Positions 44,201 through 50,134 are shown, counted from the first letter of the stretch. The stretch: DNA of 64,000 nucleotides from Propionicimonas sp. (GCA_013791955.1 VMSW01000007.1:496001-560000), one strand, 5' to 3'. Numbers and translations are program-made. Notes: generated by a model from the sequence alone, not told the origin.

Positions 44201-45657
44201 GCCAGTTTGGCCGAGGCGCCGGAGATGATCGCGTCGTTGGCTCCGGTGAAGACCACGCTGAACGACTTGACGGTCTTGCCATCGGCCGGTGCTGGCATGG
44301 TGTCGATGGTGCTGGTCGAGAGCACCTCGGCGGTGTCATCGCTGTAAAAGTAGGTGATCTGCGCCGTGGTGGCGTTGTGCGGCCAGGTCACCCGCTGGTC
44401 GGTGGCGCCGCTGGTAACGAAGCCGGTGAACTCCAGACCCTGATCGACCAGGTTCGCCTCCCCGGCGGCCGGCTCGTCGATCTGCATGGTCGAGACCGGC
44501 ATGATCCCGTTGGTCGCATCAATCGTGACCACCGTGGTGGCGCCGGCTACCAAGGAGCTGCCGGTAATCGTCTTGGCGGTGGTCACCTCGACCGGGCTCA
44601 TCTTGAAAGTGACTGAGCCGGTGGCTTGATCGTCACTGGATTCGCCGCCGTAGCTGACGATGGTGCTGGCCTGGTTGGCAATCGTCCTGGTATCGCCGGA
44701 GCTGAGATCGGCAAAGGCGTCGCTGCGGGTTTCGGTAGTGATGACAATGTGGGCGGCGTCACCGGCCGGTACCAGTCCGCCGTCCTTGGTGAAGGTGAAC
44801 CGCATCCCCCGAATCAGGCTCGGGTCGGCTGGCAGCAGGGTGTCGGGATCAGCCGGGACGGCCACCGTCCCGCTGTCTTGCCAGTCGCTGCCGTCGAACC
44901 ATTCGAAGCGGACGCGGTCGGCACCTTCGGGAGCGGTGAGCGTGTCGATCCCGGTGACGGCCAGGTAGGTGAACGGGGTTGAACTGGTCGGGTTGGTCGG
45001 TTCGGCGATCTGCACCGAGTCAACGCTGACGTTGGCGGAGTTGGCGCCGGTGAGGTTGTAGGTGACGACCCGTCCGGATAGGGCTGGCTGGGTGCCGGTG
45101 GGACTGACTGCCTTGGTGGTCACGGCCACGAGTACTGGCGGAATGCTGAGCTTCATCGCGATTGAATCGGTCACCGTGTCGGCGTTGTCGGCGGTGATCA
45201 CCACGCCTGCCGAAACGGTGTCGCCGTCGAGGTTGCCGGAGGCATCGCTGGGGACGATCACCTTGGCGGTAAGCACCACCAACTGGCCAGCGGTCAGGCC
45301 CTGGCCGTCGAAGGTGACCCGCAGCTTTCCGCCAGTGACCACGCCGGTGGCCACCGCAGGACTGACGGTTAGCGGGTCGCTGAGAAACTCAATCGGCTCG
45401 GGTAGATCCAGGTCGAGGACGGTATTGGTGCAGATGCCGGTATCAGGGCTGCTGCATTGCAGGTTGATTGTCAGGCTGAAGAAATCCCCGGCGGGGATCG
45501 TGGTCACTTCGCCTTGGTGGTTGGTGACGTAGCTCTCGACGGTGATCTCACCATCGTTGTCAGCAGCAGCGGCGAGGCTCGGGAGGCCAAGCACTACCAG
45601 GAGGAAGCTGACCAGTACAGCTAACAGGGCCCTGGGTGTGCGGGTGGTGTAGTGCAC
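32269..45657 (-). CDS. Giant multi-domain surface adhesin-like protein with LAYTG sorting signal
   Basis: A single uninterrupted frame encodes 4462 residues. Start GTG 45657 has GAAGGCGAG eight bases upstream. Residues 1-31 are a signal peptide (LLAVLVSFLLVVLGLPSLAA). Residues ~35-1900 contain about six ~200-residue modules marked by FW(D/N)(S/A)FDL-type segments and YYDGSTW-like strands, then DUF11-like segments. Residues ~1960-4415 are 22 domains of ~110 residues (DUF5979-like). Each begins GxxxVTKxVxG, has a cysteine in the first half and LPTGASCTVTE or GPIPVGAEC in the second, and ends xxxTNxF. The C-terminus is LAYTG (4426-4430), a hydrophobic helix and RRNRRRDD, a cell-wall sorting signal of the LAxTG type used by class E sortases. 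The paired cysteines suggest one disulfide per domain. It probably forms a long wall-attached stalk for adhesion; that role is inferred. No sortase gene lies in the window. Confidence 0.93.
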   Translation of the reverse strand: MHYTTRTPRALLAVLVSFLLVVLGLPSLAAAADNDGEITVESYVTNHQGEVTTIPAGDFFSLTINLQCSSPDTGICTNTVLDLDLPEPIEFLSDPLTVSPAVATGVVTGGKLRVTFDGQGLTAGQLVVLTAKVIVPSDASGNLDGDTVSAGVVITADNADTVTDSIAMKLSIPPVLVAVTTKAVSPTGTQPALSGRVVTYNLTGANSANVSVDSVQIAEPTNPTSSTPFTYLAVTGIDTLTAPEGADRVRFEWFDGSDWQDSGTVAVPADPDTLLPADPSLIRGMRFTFTKDGGLVPAGDAAHIVITTETRSDAFADLSSGDTRTIANQASTIVSYGGESSDDQATGSVTFKMSPVEVTTAKTITGSSLVAGATTVVTIDATNGIMPVSTMQIDEPAAGEANLVDQGLEFTGFVTSGATDQRVTWPHNATTAQITYFYSDDTAEVLSTSTIDTMPAPADGKTVKSFSVVFTGANDAIISGASAKLAFTVTAGAVSQEAGVSATNTVKTTVTDASTTVGSSTAADTVTLLPQRVRTGASKTLSRESLWAAPGSAMTVSLTGSVSQESTIGSEYLTLTDNTYPFWDSFDLRRIIATDIPADAQLNLEYYDGSTWQTLTTKTGPSQDWSYTPSNPDQIAGIRFKFTPLNAGEVLPVGFNVAPRFEVALRRYLRSDALIPTSSTAPTTIANQVTTEVSNPVAIQPLVTKTASDSVELKTTDGTGGGAPDLIAKNWVTGSGLANEYQVYALSGDTRTARIDWDTDGLSMSQLQVTDDPRGTDGGSIATSVYDAFDLVAIEPITPAIDPLIANDKIAKVELYTGSGWTDVTSQACPSAAACDGEFPGYTLTAGERAATLAVRLTIEAGSASDTGAIAVSGSATPSRGILLTMRLRNTLRSAPTEYVLGTSHDYAYNTGSKGVISNRADVVGTLTTPTEAGTTSFADSASASLIIYDRPLNISLSKTFDQDRLGLPQAATNSQSDYPLITSTLTARNNTATFVPEILIADPSPAVSGLGAYDYLNLYQIEAVEIPADLSTSEVTVDLVHFDGTTTTTEAGITLAEAQGRSPAQLGDVIGVSVHYGAVANLGDSTKALIASGSTATLNLTYQLRANLRSDGAPTVPTEQITNSARATIVSPGGMGCTGGEDCDQPTADDTDSFGIVQPTYDVTAGKAISPSSRYEDQTSNYTVTLAGQPSGTARTKLLALTDQTPTFWNAFDLASIPTVNVPEPINQLKLSVLTGVAFAYDGTTLSYTCNGTTDLDPCWHQGSWTDAVNGVVTLTLPAGITADQVRGLRVEARSYIGGAVVQWERPSTPALSVNLAMNRRTYLVYGTNGNATTPVPSTRPGMAAAPGETTQGTITNQVSVDGTAGWLFNAAPYTATATTTSTTQLLHRVNQIKVEKTPGKASASSELPRYDLNETIPFRLKVTNTGAWNITGLALTDQVGTVNIGGFDQSGLIPADVSSVFTYTVNGTAVPGFGASLDTTTGNLSITVPNGFVLTSGSVLLITANLRFRDHLEAGTSVSNSVSVTADRDFEKCDFTTDAIAGTALTDVSTCTATTRIVAAASTPITVAKSVKGIAAGDPSASVGDANYNDLGVISVGNTTADLCAAPGTDGYYAPPCTPITRPGGTERWRLTLANGGNVAANTISAIDVLPAVGDTGVTVGTARKSRFTPIFAGNVQVTLPDGAAANEVHTYFLTSAATAACNKSDILNDTTPGGASDCNLNWTEFTDATSAATLATARAIKVTVSFPDATEGIVPGGQFQLTFDTITPAQSDVADATTVEPVAWNSAAIGSRTAYVAQTVDTAEFPARASLITEPRKVGVAIASGRINLAKTVAVPVGAAWTAALPTSYTGTLSCTSLGRDVTLNGAATTTDTSMVSLAGPQGSGTGATANYNADGSSTLPLFASCSFTEDSAQGATAATSPSTVTANTSYTGVANIAHPWAGASTQLLGVTNTYDNAGFTVIKDVTGPVAKDASGADVAFKDFTYTASCQLNGTEVVPEGERTFTLRDGESQQFTGLPAGADCTVAETYAASAAETTITAVQGATTIINNVSSDTAAFTLVAGDASATELTYTNRFTVGATEISKTIVDATGLWGDESFEAHLVCTHPDTTNATVYDGLLPLSKAAPTVTVGSLPTGASCTVTETKTGGANSHSISGATFTVGSNPGSPALVGITNTFTTGSVTVTKKVQANGTDTTAAPWGDGNYPVTLACTRVVDGTTKTLTVAGATQTLKSGAWSHTWTGLPTGATCSATEDTAAITGVGAAQPLAGATVTDPVTVPAGGTGTLTVTNNYTAGKLVINKALTGAGTNFFTTATFSVSCTLGGSTVFSRTGITVTTPSMKSAEIGPIPFGAECTATETATGGADATPTALPVIVTENGATNNVTPIDFTNAFSAGKVTIAKVLSGDAAAAAWATGATFTLAVKCGLAAAGPYSYDGNVSLQGGQSIVLQSSGSDQLFPVGTHCWATETGTGNATVASVDHSTFATGVVVTAQADPSVPQALTITATNQFDYASLTVSKAVVTADVRDQDNNPLVFNRTYTITATCASFNGVTTLTTQTLNFSDQGGGVWGPDVTFNNLPAKASCTVTETAAWGANAITYKVTQNGSTGSAVSGVTKTLALATGVNVVAFTNTYMIGTITLTKVLAGTGTSWATYPFTVHLTCTSNAFSPTTVYNKDFTFTSAADLGPRTITNLPTGASCTVTEPNHHGADAFAATNVTVNTGATIRAARATNTYNTGAVRVTKQLKVNGVLTTTAEPWLSGGYPVTLTCTKDLDGDGSADAVNLGANATKTITGNGTATWTGLPQGANCAATEDTGAITYPAGTPTQPLPTVTVTAAVNVPNDSTYLSPAAITVTNDFGYGSIRIVKTLDGPAAAAWSSGDFDFHTSCTLEGFADPVFEADTTLNKDISLTATGIGPVPVGSVCTVTETNSAWATSITPASATVTLAAATSGGVAEAAFTNTFDFAGFTVQKTVSTTARDASGELIKYTGAYPFTASCKIGADEFLSTEQQSFTLTDGQSKTFDELPAGAICDVTETDALSAASTAITTDQSGHSQTVTSGTSKQFTLVAGGVSASVLEFTNTYATGSLQITKLVSGPGADDWGTGTFTVAAVCSLANATDHSGNALVYANTHQLTKDSPNNFWEITDLPTDASCTVTETNAAGANVSSIDAPNPVIDTSTQVVNITNTFRTGSVKVTKAITANGTNANSGEPWQSGSYPVTLQCIKDFNSDGTAEALDLDSVLGSGYATKTITGAGTAQWDGLPQGATCTVAEGTSAAADQPQPTASVGSTTVGNGTIAPLTLTNEFAAGKLVIHKDITGNADTTWGTGPFEFDVSCTQSGFGEVFSRTGITLTPTTGQTSLDSTALGPIPFSSVCTVTETDSAGATNVTSPSPVTITEDGATANTATASFTNEFTKAGFTVTKAVTSAAKDATDTLISYQAATFAASCQFKGAEAITNAADRTFTLAAGASKTFTDLPTGADCSVTETNPMGAATTDVRIETDSTDATNTGATSANFTLVSGDATATRATFTNNYTVGSAEISKTTLGSGAALWGAGPFTVSLNCTLASAVTPVVYTATHVLNPGETWTVPDLATDASCTVSETQAAGATSTTYSPAATFTVTTSTKSVDVRNTFTVGSVEVTKALLLDGVSTAAEPWVSGTYQVKLACTRSYNGTSQAIDIPGDALPITDPADGVRTIVGAGSVRYDDLPTGASCLVSEVGTSLALPASQVSVQQPDPVVQGATSTATITNDFHTGLLTITKALTGAGAADWADSAAIFDVECTLTDTDEVSHQVFSASDVSLSAATSLTSAQLGPIPVGAECTVTETGTGGASIPAEPAQITIADTADNSVTMTNEYLLGSVIATTEFTLNGIPTTEAPYTGSKIRLELSCERLINGTWVDVAIPGGAQTVINGRGSHTFTGIPVGASCSLAQRAATLTPQGISYRTSTGVTGAATSAAAIIASQPVTLTAIDDFETESLIVEKALAGAGADDFAVHPFKFAISCTLAEDGVAEPHVVYTNNELTLSKTDGLISAGLGPIPVGAECSVTETADGGATAASAAQLVQILAGADNRATLTNTFDAGRVLVTKQVLVDGTASTAEPYASGTYTVQLACTQQVDGATLPVTIPGGDTRTITGSGTAEFAALPTGAACELTESATSLALPSDQVSIDNPTFTIGADPAEVTVTNDFHSSDLLVQVSFTGVGREDFAKPISVEVDCTLAGASGSVLHTVLEVAPTPGQDVTTAGPLGPIPVGAVCTVTALSADGADAIPSVVQVTGEQSTTVVADLAATYSAGTITVTKKITGSGAAQHAEATFKMAITCQQTEGGAAVVSGTVTIVGAGSATLSDATGKPVLAPAHSHCWATETTTDGARKVSVDHHSFATAVHVDPDLPGTLQALTITVTNDFGTAADDLAYTGYALGWGLPGLGLLSIGLGAWLTRRNRRRDDSG
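32400..34050 (-). repeat. Domain blocks 5-7 of the giant protein: C-D, C-D, E
   Basis: Domains start near 34050 (C, VIATTEFTLNG), 33693 (D, LIVEKALAGAG), 33384 (C, VLVTKQVLVDG), 33052 (D, LLVQVSFTGVG) and 32744 (E, ITVTKKITGSG). The last shares HCWATETTTDG and VDHHSFATAV with the E domain of block 1. So the array closes with the same domain type that ended its first block, just before the LAYTG signal. Confidence 0.7.
34051..35386 (-). repeat. Domain block 4 of the giant protein: A-B-C-D
   Basis: Domains start near 35386 (A, AGFTVTKAV), 35024 (B, AEISKTTLG), 34725 (C, VEVTKALLLDG) and 34369 (D, LTITKALTGAG). The A and B domains here resemble those of block 1 (AEISK versus TEISK; ASCQ with ADCSVTE). 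Confidence 0.7.
35387..36748 (-). repeat. Domain block 3 of the giant protein: A-B-C-D
   Basis: Domains start near 36748 (A, AGFTVQKTV), 36383 (B, LQITKLVSG), 36064 (C, VKVTKAITANG) and 35715 (D, LVIHKDITG). The block length, about 1.36 kb, equals that of blocks 2 and 4, as expected from whole-block duplication. Confidence 0.7.
36749..38108 (-). repeat. Domain block 2 of the giant protein: A-B-C-D
   Basis: Domains start near 38108 (A, ASLTVSKAV), 37738 (B, ITLTKVLAG), 37432 (C, VRVTKQLKVNG) and 37061 (D, IRIVKTLDGP). This is the most diverged ABCD block; the A and B assignments rest on length and inner motifs (VFNRTYTITATC; SWATYPFTVHLTC). Confidence 0.6.
38109..39782 (-). repeat. Domain block 1 of the giant protein: A-B-C-D-E
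   Basis: Five ~110-residue domains start near 39780 (A, AGFTVIKDV), 39415 (B, ATEISKTIV), 39108 (C, VTVTKKVQANG), 38763 (D, LVINKALTGAG) and 38463 (E, VTIAKVLSGD). Subtypes are my own: A has a long first half with D.....F..YTASC; C has an NG...AxPW insert; D has GPIPFGAEC; E has HCWATETGTG and VDHSTFATGV. Boundaries are approximate. Confidence 0.7.
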
Positions 45658-45700
45658 AGGTCTCGCCTTCGAATCGGTAGGTCGTCGTTGATCCGCATTA

Positions 45701-45728
45701 ACTGTAGGGATTCAGCGGCTGTTGTCTA
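45701..45728 (-). promoter_or_regulatory. Candidate promoter of the giant surface protein gene
   Basis: On the minus strand TAGACA (45723-45728) and TACAGT (45701-45706) are 16 bases apart, about 45 bases before the GTG. The call rests on consensus match and position. Confidence 0.4.
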
Positions 45729-45787
45729 CCCCATCTGTAGAAAAGGCTGCGCGCAATCTCGCTAGGCGGGCAAAGTGGGGGGCAGAA

Positions 45788-45807
45788 TGTCACCCGGATG
45801 AGTGACA
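45788..45807. promoter_or_regulatory. Inverted repeat TGTCAC-N8-GTGACA
   Basis: A perfect 6-bp dyad 60 bases upstream of the proposed -35 of the giant gene. It looks like a binding site for a dimeric regulator, but I cannot name one. Confidence 0.35.
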
Positions 45808-46120
45808 GAATGCGGTGTTAGCGCTTTCGTGGGACGCCTAGGCCGGGCGGTCCTGATGGTGGCTGTGGGGTTGCTGTGCGGCAAATGTGGGCGCGGCTAG
45901 GCTCACTGCGGGGTGTAGCTGCCGGATGTGGCCCGGCTCGGGCCGGGGGCAGGTCCTCGAAGGGCAAAATAGTGGCTTCAATGAACTAGTTGGTTGTCAT
46001 TGAATTTATCGCCCAACTCAAATTGCTTTATGGATCGTTGATGGACGGCTCGAATGAGGCGACTGAATGGGTTATTCTCGCTGCCTTCTGTTGGTGCACG
46101 ATTGACGTATACCACTAAGG

Positions 46121-46300
46121 TGGCTGAGCGCTGCCAGGGTGGCTGAGCGCCCCCCCCCAAGATGGCTGAGCGCCCCCCTCCCCAAGATGGCTGAGCGCCC
46201 CCAAGATGGCTGAGCCTGTCGAAGCCCAGTAGACCCTTCGACGGGCTCAGGGAACCGGGGCTGACGGGCTCAGGGAACCGGGGCTGACGGGCTCAGAGAA
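46121..46300. repeat. Degenerate tandem array of TGGCTGAGC units and GGGCTCAGGGAACCGGGG units
   Basis: TGGCTGAGC occurs at 46121, 46140, 46163, 46188 and 46207, mostly preceded by AAGA or AGGG and followed by C-runs, one of nine C (46150-46158). CTTCGACGGGCTCAGGGAACC and two shorter copies of GACGGGCTCAG follow. The second half belongs to the CTTCGAC/GTCGAAG repeat family seen at 12330. Confidence 0.7.
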
Positions 46301-46317
46301 CTGAAGTGGCGGGAGTG

Positions 46318-47331
46318 ATGTCGGCCCGGACTGGCATGCTTAGCAGCGTGCAAAACCAGAGCCGCTTCGGCGCCGTCCTGTTAGTTACCGGGCCGGAGTC
46401 GCTGCTGGCCGAGCGAGCCGTGGGTGACTTCCTGCAACAGGCTTTGGCTGAGCGCCCCGAGGCCGCGGTTGTGCGCGTGGAGGCCATCGATTTGGACGCA
46501 GGCGGCCTGGCCGAGGCGGCCGGAGCATCGCTGTTTTCGACGGCCACCATCGCGATCGTGAACGGGCTGGCCGACCTGCCCGCCGATCTCAACTCGCAGC
46601 TGCTCAGCTTGGCTGCCGACCCGGGTGAGGATCTCGCGTTGGCGCTGGTCCACGGTGGGGGAGTGAAGGGCAAAGCTTTGTTGGACGGGCTGAAGAAGCT
46701 GCGTCCCGAAGTCATTGACTGCCCCTCGATCAAGCCCTGGGAGCTGGGTCAGTTCGTGGTGGCCGAAACCAGGCGGATGGGCGGCAAAGCCACTCCAGCG
46801 GTGGCCGAGGCATTGGTGCAGGCGGTGGGCACCAATACCCGCGCGTTAGCGGGGGCCGTTCGCCAATTGCTGGATGATTCACCCGATCAGGTGCTGACTG
46901 AGGCGACCATCCACCGCTACTTCGCTGGCCGGGCCGAGGTGACCAGTTTCGCGGTCGCCGACGATGCGCTCAACGGTCGGGCCGAGCAGGCCCTAGGCAA
47001 GTTGCGCTGGGCCATCGTGACCGGGGTGGCTCCGGTGTTGGTCACCAGTGCCTTGTCGTCCAATCTGCGCAGCCTGGGCAAGTATCTGGACGGCCGCGAT
47101 TCCCGAATGCGTGACGCTGATCTGGCCCGCAATATTGGCGTCCCACCGTGGAAACTAAAAGACCTGGCCAGGCTCTCGCGCGACTGGACCACGCCAGCGG
47201 TGGCCAAGGCCATTCAGGCGGTGGCGGTAGCTGACGCGCAGATCAAGGGCGCTGGCAGCGACCCGGGGTTCGCCCTGGAGCAAGTGGTGCTGGCCGTGAT
47301 CCAGCAACGCCGGAACGCGTCGCGCCGCTAG
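46318..47331 (+). CDS. holA: DNA polymerase III subunit delta
   Basis: The ~337-residue protein matches the delta clamp-loader subunit: VLLVTGPESLLAERAVGDFL at the N-terminus, KPWELGQFVVAETRRMGGKA in the middle and IGVPPWKLKDLARLSRDWT near the end. It opens the sliding clamp with gamma/tau and delta-prime. The frame is open from GTG 46306; ATG 46318 or 46336 are likelier starts. It is normally the gene after comEC, and here it is separated from it by the giant gene. Confidence 0.92.
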   Translation: MSARTGMLSSVQNQSRFGAVLLVTGPESLLAERAVGDFLQQALAERPEAAVVRVEAIDLDAGGLAEAAGASLFSTATIAIVNGLADLPADLNSQLLSLAADPGEDLALALVHGGGVKGKALLDGLKKLRPEVIDCPSIKPWELGQFVVAETRRMGGKATPAVAEALVQAVGTNTRALAGAVRQLLDDSPDQVLTEATIHRYFAGRAEVTSFAVADDALNGRAEQALGKLRWAIVTGVAPVLVTSALSSNLRSLGKYLDGRDSRMRDADLARNIGVPPWKLKDLARLSRDWTTPAVAKAIQAVAVADAQIKGAGSDPGFALEQVVLAVIQQRRNASRR

Positions 47332-47371
47332 CCAACCCGCACGTGGCGAGCTGGCTAGCAGCGGACGGGCG

Positions 47372-49849
47372 CTATGCCGGTTCGACAGTCAGCGTGAAAG
47401 AAACCGAATCAGAACCACCATGGTCGTCAAACACGATCACCTGAAGCTCGATCGTCCCCGGTTCAGTGGGCGAACCGGTGATTTCGCCGGTGAGGGTGTT
47501 GAGCATCAAACCTTCCGGGAAGCCGTCGGCGGCCCAGGTGTAAGGCTCAGTCCCGCCAGCGGCGGTGATGGCGGCGTAGTAGTCCGCACCGACCTGCCCA
47601 GTTGGAATGGTCGTGGTGATGATGGTGACTTCCTGGCGAACGGAGAGCTGAATGGTTTTGGTGGCTGTTCTTGAGTCAGCATCGGTGACCGTTAGTTCCA
47701 CATCACTCACCCCTGGCACCAAGGGGGTGCCGCTGAGCTCGCCAGTTTCACTGTTCAGGCTGATCCCGGCAGGCAGGACTCCGCTCGACCAGGTGTACGG
47801 CGCGATCCCGCCAACCGCCACCACCGTTGCGCTGTAGCCCTCGGCTTGAATGGCGTCGGGAAGGCTGTCAGTTTCGATCCCGAGCACCTCGTGGATGGTG
47901 ATGGTGAGACTCGCTGAGGCAGTGCCCCCGTGTGCGTCTGTTACTTCGACGTCAACGCCACTCTCTGCGGCAGTTGTTGGGGTGCCGCTGATTTCGCCGG
48001 TGGTCGCATTCAGGCTGAGGCCCTCAGGTAGGCCAGTAACTGCCCAGGTATACGGCGCGGTGCCGTCGCTGGCGCTCAGGCTGGCCGTATAGAGCTCGTC
48101 GATCACACCGTCGGGGAGCGACCGGGTGGTTAACTCCACCCCCGGCTTGACTGCCAGTTCGAGGCTGACGGTGTCGGTCTTGGCGTGGTCATCGGTGACG
48201 GTGATCGAGACCGATGCCGTGGTGGCCCCTTCAGGGGTGCCAGTGATGGCTCCGGTGGTCGCGTTCACCGCTAGGCCAGCCGGCAACCCGGTGGCCGCCC
48301 AGGTGTAGGGGCTAGTACCGCCTTCGGCGGCCAACGTGGTCGAGTAGTCCTCACCGGCGATGGCCTCGGGCAGACTCAAAGTGGAGATTGCCACTGCGGC
48401 GACCACGGTGAGCGGGACGACCTCGGTCGCCGTCTTGGCGTGATCATCGGTGATGGTGAGGGTCACTTCGTGGGTGCCGATCTCGGTGGTGGTCCCCGCG
48501 AGGTGTCCGTCGGGGGACAGGGTCAGCCCACCGGGCAGGCCAGTGCTGCTCCACGTGTAGGGCTCGGTGCCGCCGTCGCCGATCAGCGAGGTGTCGTATT
48601 CCTCCGCGGCGACCGCCCTGGGTAGCTGCTCGAATCCGATTCGAACCGCTGGCCTTATCTCCAGCTCGATTGATTTGATGGCAGTGGCCTCGTCGCTGTC
48701 CGACAAGGACAGCTGCACCGTGAAGGTGCCCGAACTGGCCGGAGTCCCGGAGAGCTCGCCGGTATCGGGGTCCACAGTGACGCCCTCGGGCAGGCCGGTG
48801 GCCGACCAGGAGTACGGGGCCGTGCCGCCAGCGGCGGTCAAAGTGGTCGAGTAGGGCTCAGCGGAGACGCCGGTGGGCAGGCTGGTCGAGACGATGGACG
48901 GGGCTGGGATGCCGCTGACGACCGTCACTGACTTAGTGGCGGTGAGGGAGGCTGCCGCACCCTTGAACGCGGCGGCTAGGCCGCGGAAGGTGAGGCTACC
49001 GGCCGCCTCCGCAGTGACGGCGAGGGTCGCTGACCCGTTCGCGGCTTCGGTGCCACTGGCAACCCGCTGCCAGTTGCCGGCGACGAGTTGTTGAAGCTCG
49101 ACCACCCGGCCGGCCCGGGCCGGAGCGAACTTAAGGGTCGCGGTGAGGGCCTGTCCGGTTTCGCCATTCCTGGCCATCGTGATGGTGCCAGCTTGCGGCG
49201 CGACGGCTACCCGGAATGCGGGCGAGGTGAACTTGGCGTACTTCTTTGACTTGATCTTGATCTTCGGCGCGACAAAGCGCAGATCGGCGGTGCCGGTAAG
49301 CGAAGTAGTGAAGCGGAAGGCTCCGGTCTTGCTGGTGTTGGTGGTCGCTATCCGCAGCCATTTGCTGCCAGCTTTGCGCTCCAGGGCGATCGGCCGAATC
49401 CCCTTCTTCGCCAACGTCTCGGCCACCGTAAAGGTTTCGCCAATCATCGGGGCCATAGGGGTGACCGACACGGTGCGGAGGGTGGTGACCTTGGAGGTGA
49501 CCTTGGGGTAGGTCTTCTTGCCAATCTTGACCTTGGCGGCAACCACGCGGAGCTTCACTGCGGCGACCGTAATCGTCGCTCGGAGGGTGTAGATGCCCTT
49601 CGAGCTCGTCCGGCCAGTGGCTAGTCGCTTCCACTTGCTGCCCACTTTTTGCTGCAGTTCAACCGGTCGGGCGACCTTCGTCGCAATCTTCCCGGTCACT
49701 GAAGTTTGCTGGCCGCGCAGGGGGTAGGCCGGCGTGATCTTGGGCTTGGCTGGCGCAGCAGCCTGCGCAGTCTGCTCGGCTACTGGTGAAAACGACCACA
49801 AGCCAACTAACAGAACGAATGAAACTAGAAATGCAAGGCGCCGTCGCGT
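47372..49849 (-). CDS. Secreted protein with three N-terminal beta domains and six Ig-like (He_PIG) repeats
   Basis: The frame is open from 49975. A near-perfect AAGGAGG (49856-49862) stands six bases before an ACG codon at 49849, directly followed by a good signal peptide (RRRLAFLVSFVLLVGLWSF, cleavage near AQAAA). An ACG start or GTG 49900 are the options; the former gives 825 residues. Three ~90-residue beta domains follow (PVELQQKVGSKWKRLATG, PIALERKAGSKWLRIATT, VVELQQLVAGNWQRVASG). Six putative-Ig repeats of ~85 residues come next, each with GGTxPYTWxATGLPxGLxxxxxTGExxGTP. No sorting signal or C-terminal helix is present, so it is secreted or wall-bound noncovalently. It separates holA from rpsT and is probably an adhesion or matrix protein. 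Confidence 0.85.
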   Translation of the reverse strand, partial: TRRRLAFLVSFVLLVGLWSFSPVAEQTAQAAAPAKPKITPAYPLRGQQTSVTGKIATKVARPVELQQKVGSKWKRLATGRTSSKGIYTLRATITVAAVKLRVVAAKVKIGKKTYPKVTSKVTTLRTVSVTPMAPMIGETFTVAETLAKKGIRPIALERKAGSKWLRIATTNTSKTGAFRFTTSLTGTADLRFVAPKIKIKSKKYAKFTSPAFRVAVAPQAGTITMARNGETGQALTATLKFAPARAGRVVELQQLVAGNWQRVASGTEAANGSATLAVTAEAAGSLTFRGLAAAFKGAAASLTATKSVTVVSGIPAPSIVSTSLPTGVSAEPYSTTLTAAGGTAPYSWSATGLPEGVTVDPDTGELSGTPASSGTFTVQLSLSDSDEATAIKSIELEIRPAVRIGFEQLPRAVAAEEYDTSLIGDGGTEPYTWSSTGLPGGLTLSPDGHLAGTTTEIGTHEVTLTITDDHAKTATEVVPLTVVAAVAISTLSLPEAIAGEDYSTTLAAEGGTSPYTWAATGLPAGLAVNATTGAITGTPEGATTASVSITVTDDHAKTDTVSLELAVKPGVELTTRSLPDGVIDELYTASLSASDGTAPYTWAVTGLPEGLSLNATTGEISGTPTTAAESGVDVEVTDAHGGTASASLTITIHEVLGIETDSLPDAIQAEGYSATVVAVGGIAPYTWSSGVLPAGISLNSETGELSGTPLVPGVSDVELTVTDADSRTATKTIQLSVRQEVTIITTTIPTGQVGADYYAAITAAGGTEPYTWAADGFPEGLMLNTLTGEITGSPTEPGTIELQVIVFDDHGGSDSVSFTLTVEPA

Positions 49850-50106
49850 GGCAGTCCTCCTTGAGAGGCATGCGCTAGAGGGGAATCGAGGGGTGCGCAC
49901 GCCGCGACCGGGCCAGTCAATCAGCTTGGGTAAAATTGCCCCAGTCCCCACCAGAGTGACAAATGTGGCGACCATCCCGGGGCTTATTCCACACGTGATG
50001 GGATTACTTGAAATCGCTGTATCCCCGGCTTGGTGCAGCCACCGGGATCAGGGACTGTGTCGCACGTCCTTGGCGGCGAGGCTGCACAATATGGTTGCGG
50101 CAACGC

Positions 50107-50134
50107 AAAACGCCGCCCGGAAGCCGGGCGGCGT
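50107..50134 (-). terminator. Intrinsic terminator of rpsT
   Basis: On the minus strand ACGCCGCCCGG, a three-base loop and CCGGGCGGCGT form an 11-bp stem followed by TTTT, 15 bases after the rpsT stop. Confidence 0.85.

Larger units (their letters stand above)
45658..46317. other. Intergenic region between the giant gene and holA
   Basis: This 660-base gap holds the promoter and dyad of the giant gene, then an AT-rich stretch (about 45975-46120) that stands out from the surroundings, then a tandem array (46121-46300) before holA. A 60-codon minus-strand frame (45978-46160) has no ribosome site and overlaps the array; I do not call it a gene. Confidence 0.5.

Noticed and set aside
45978-46160. 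60-codon minus-strand frame in the AT-rich gap
   Set aside because: No ribosome site, overlaps the tandem array, and no similarity recognised.
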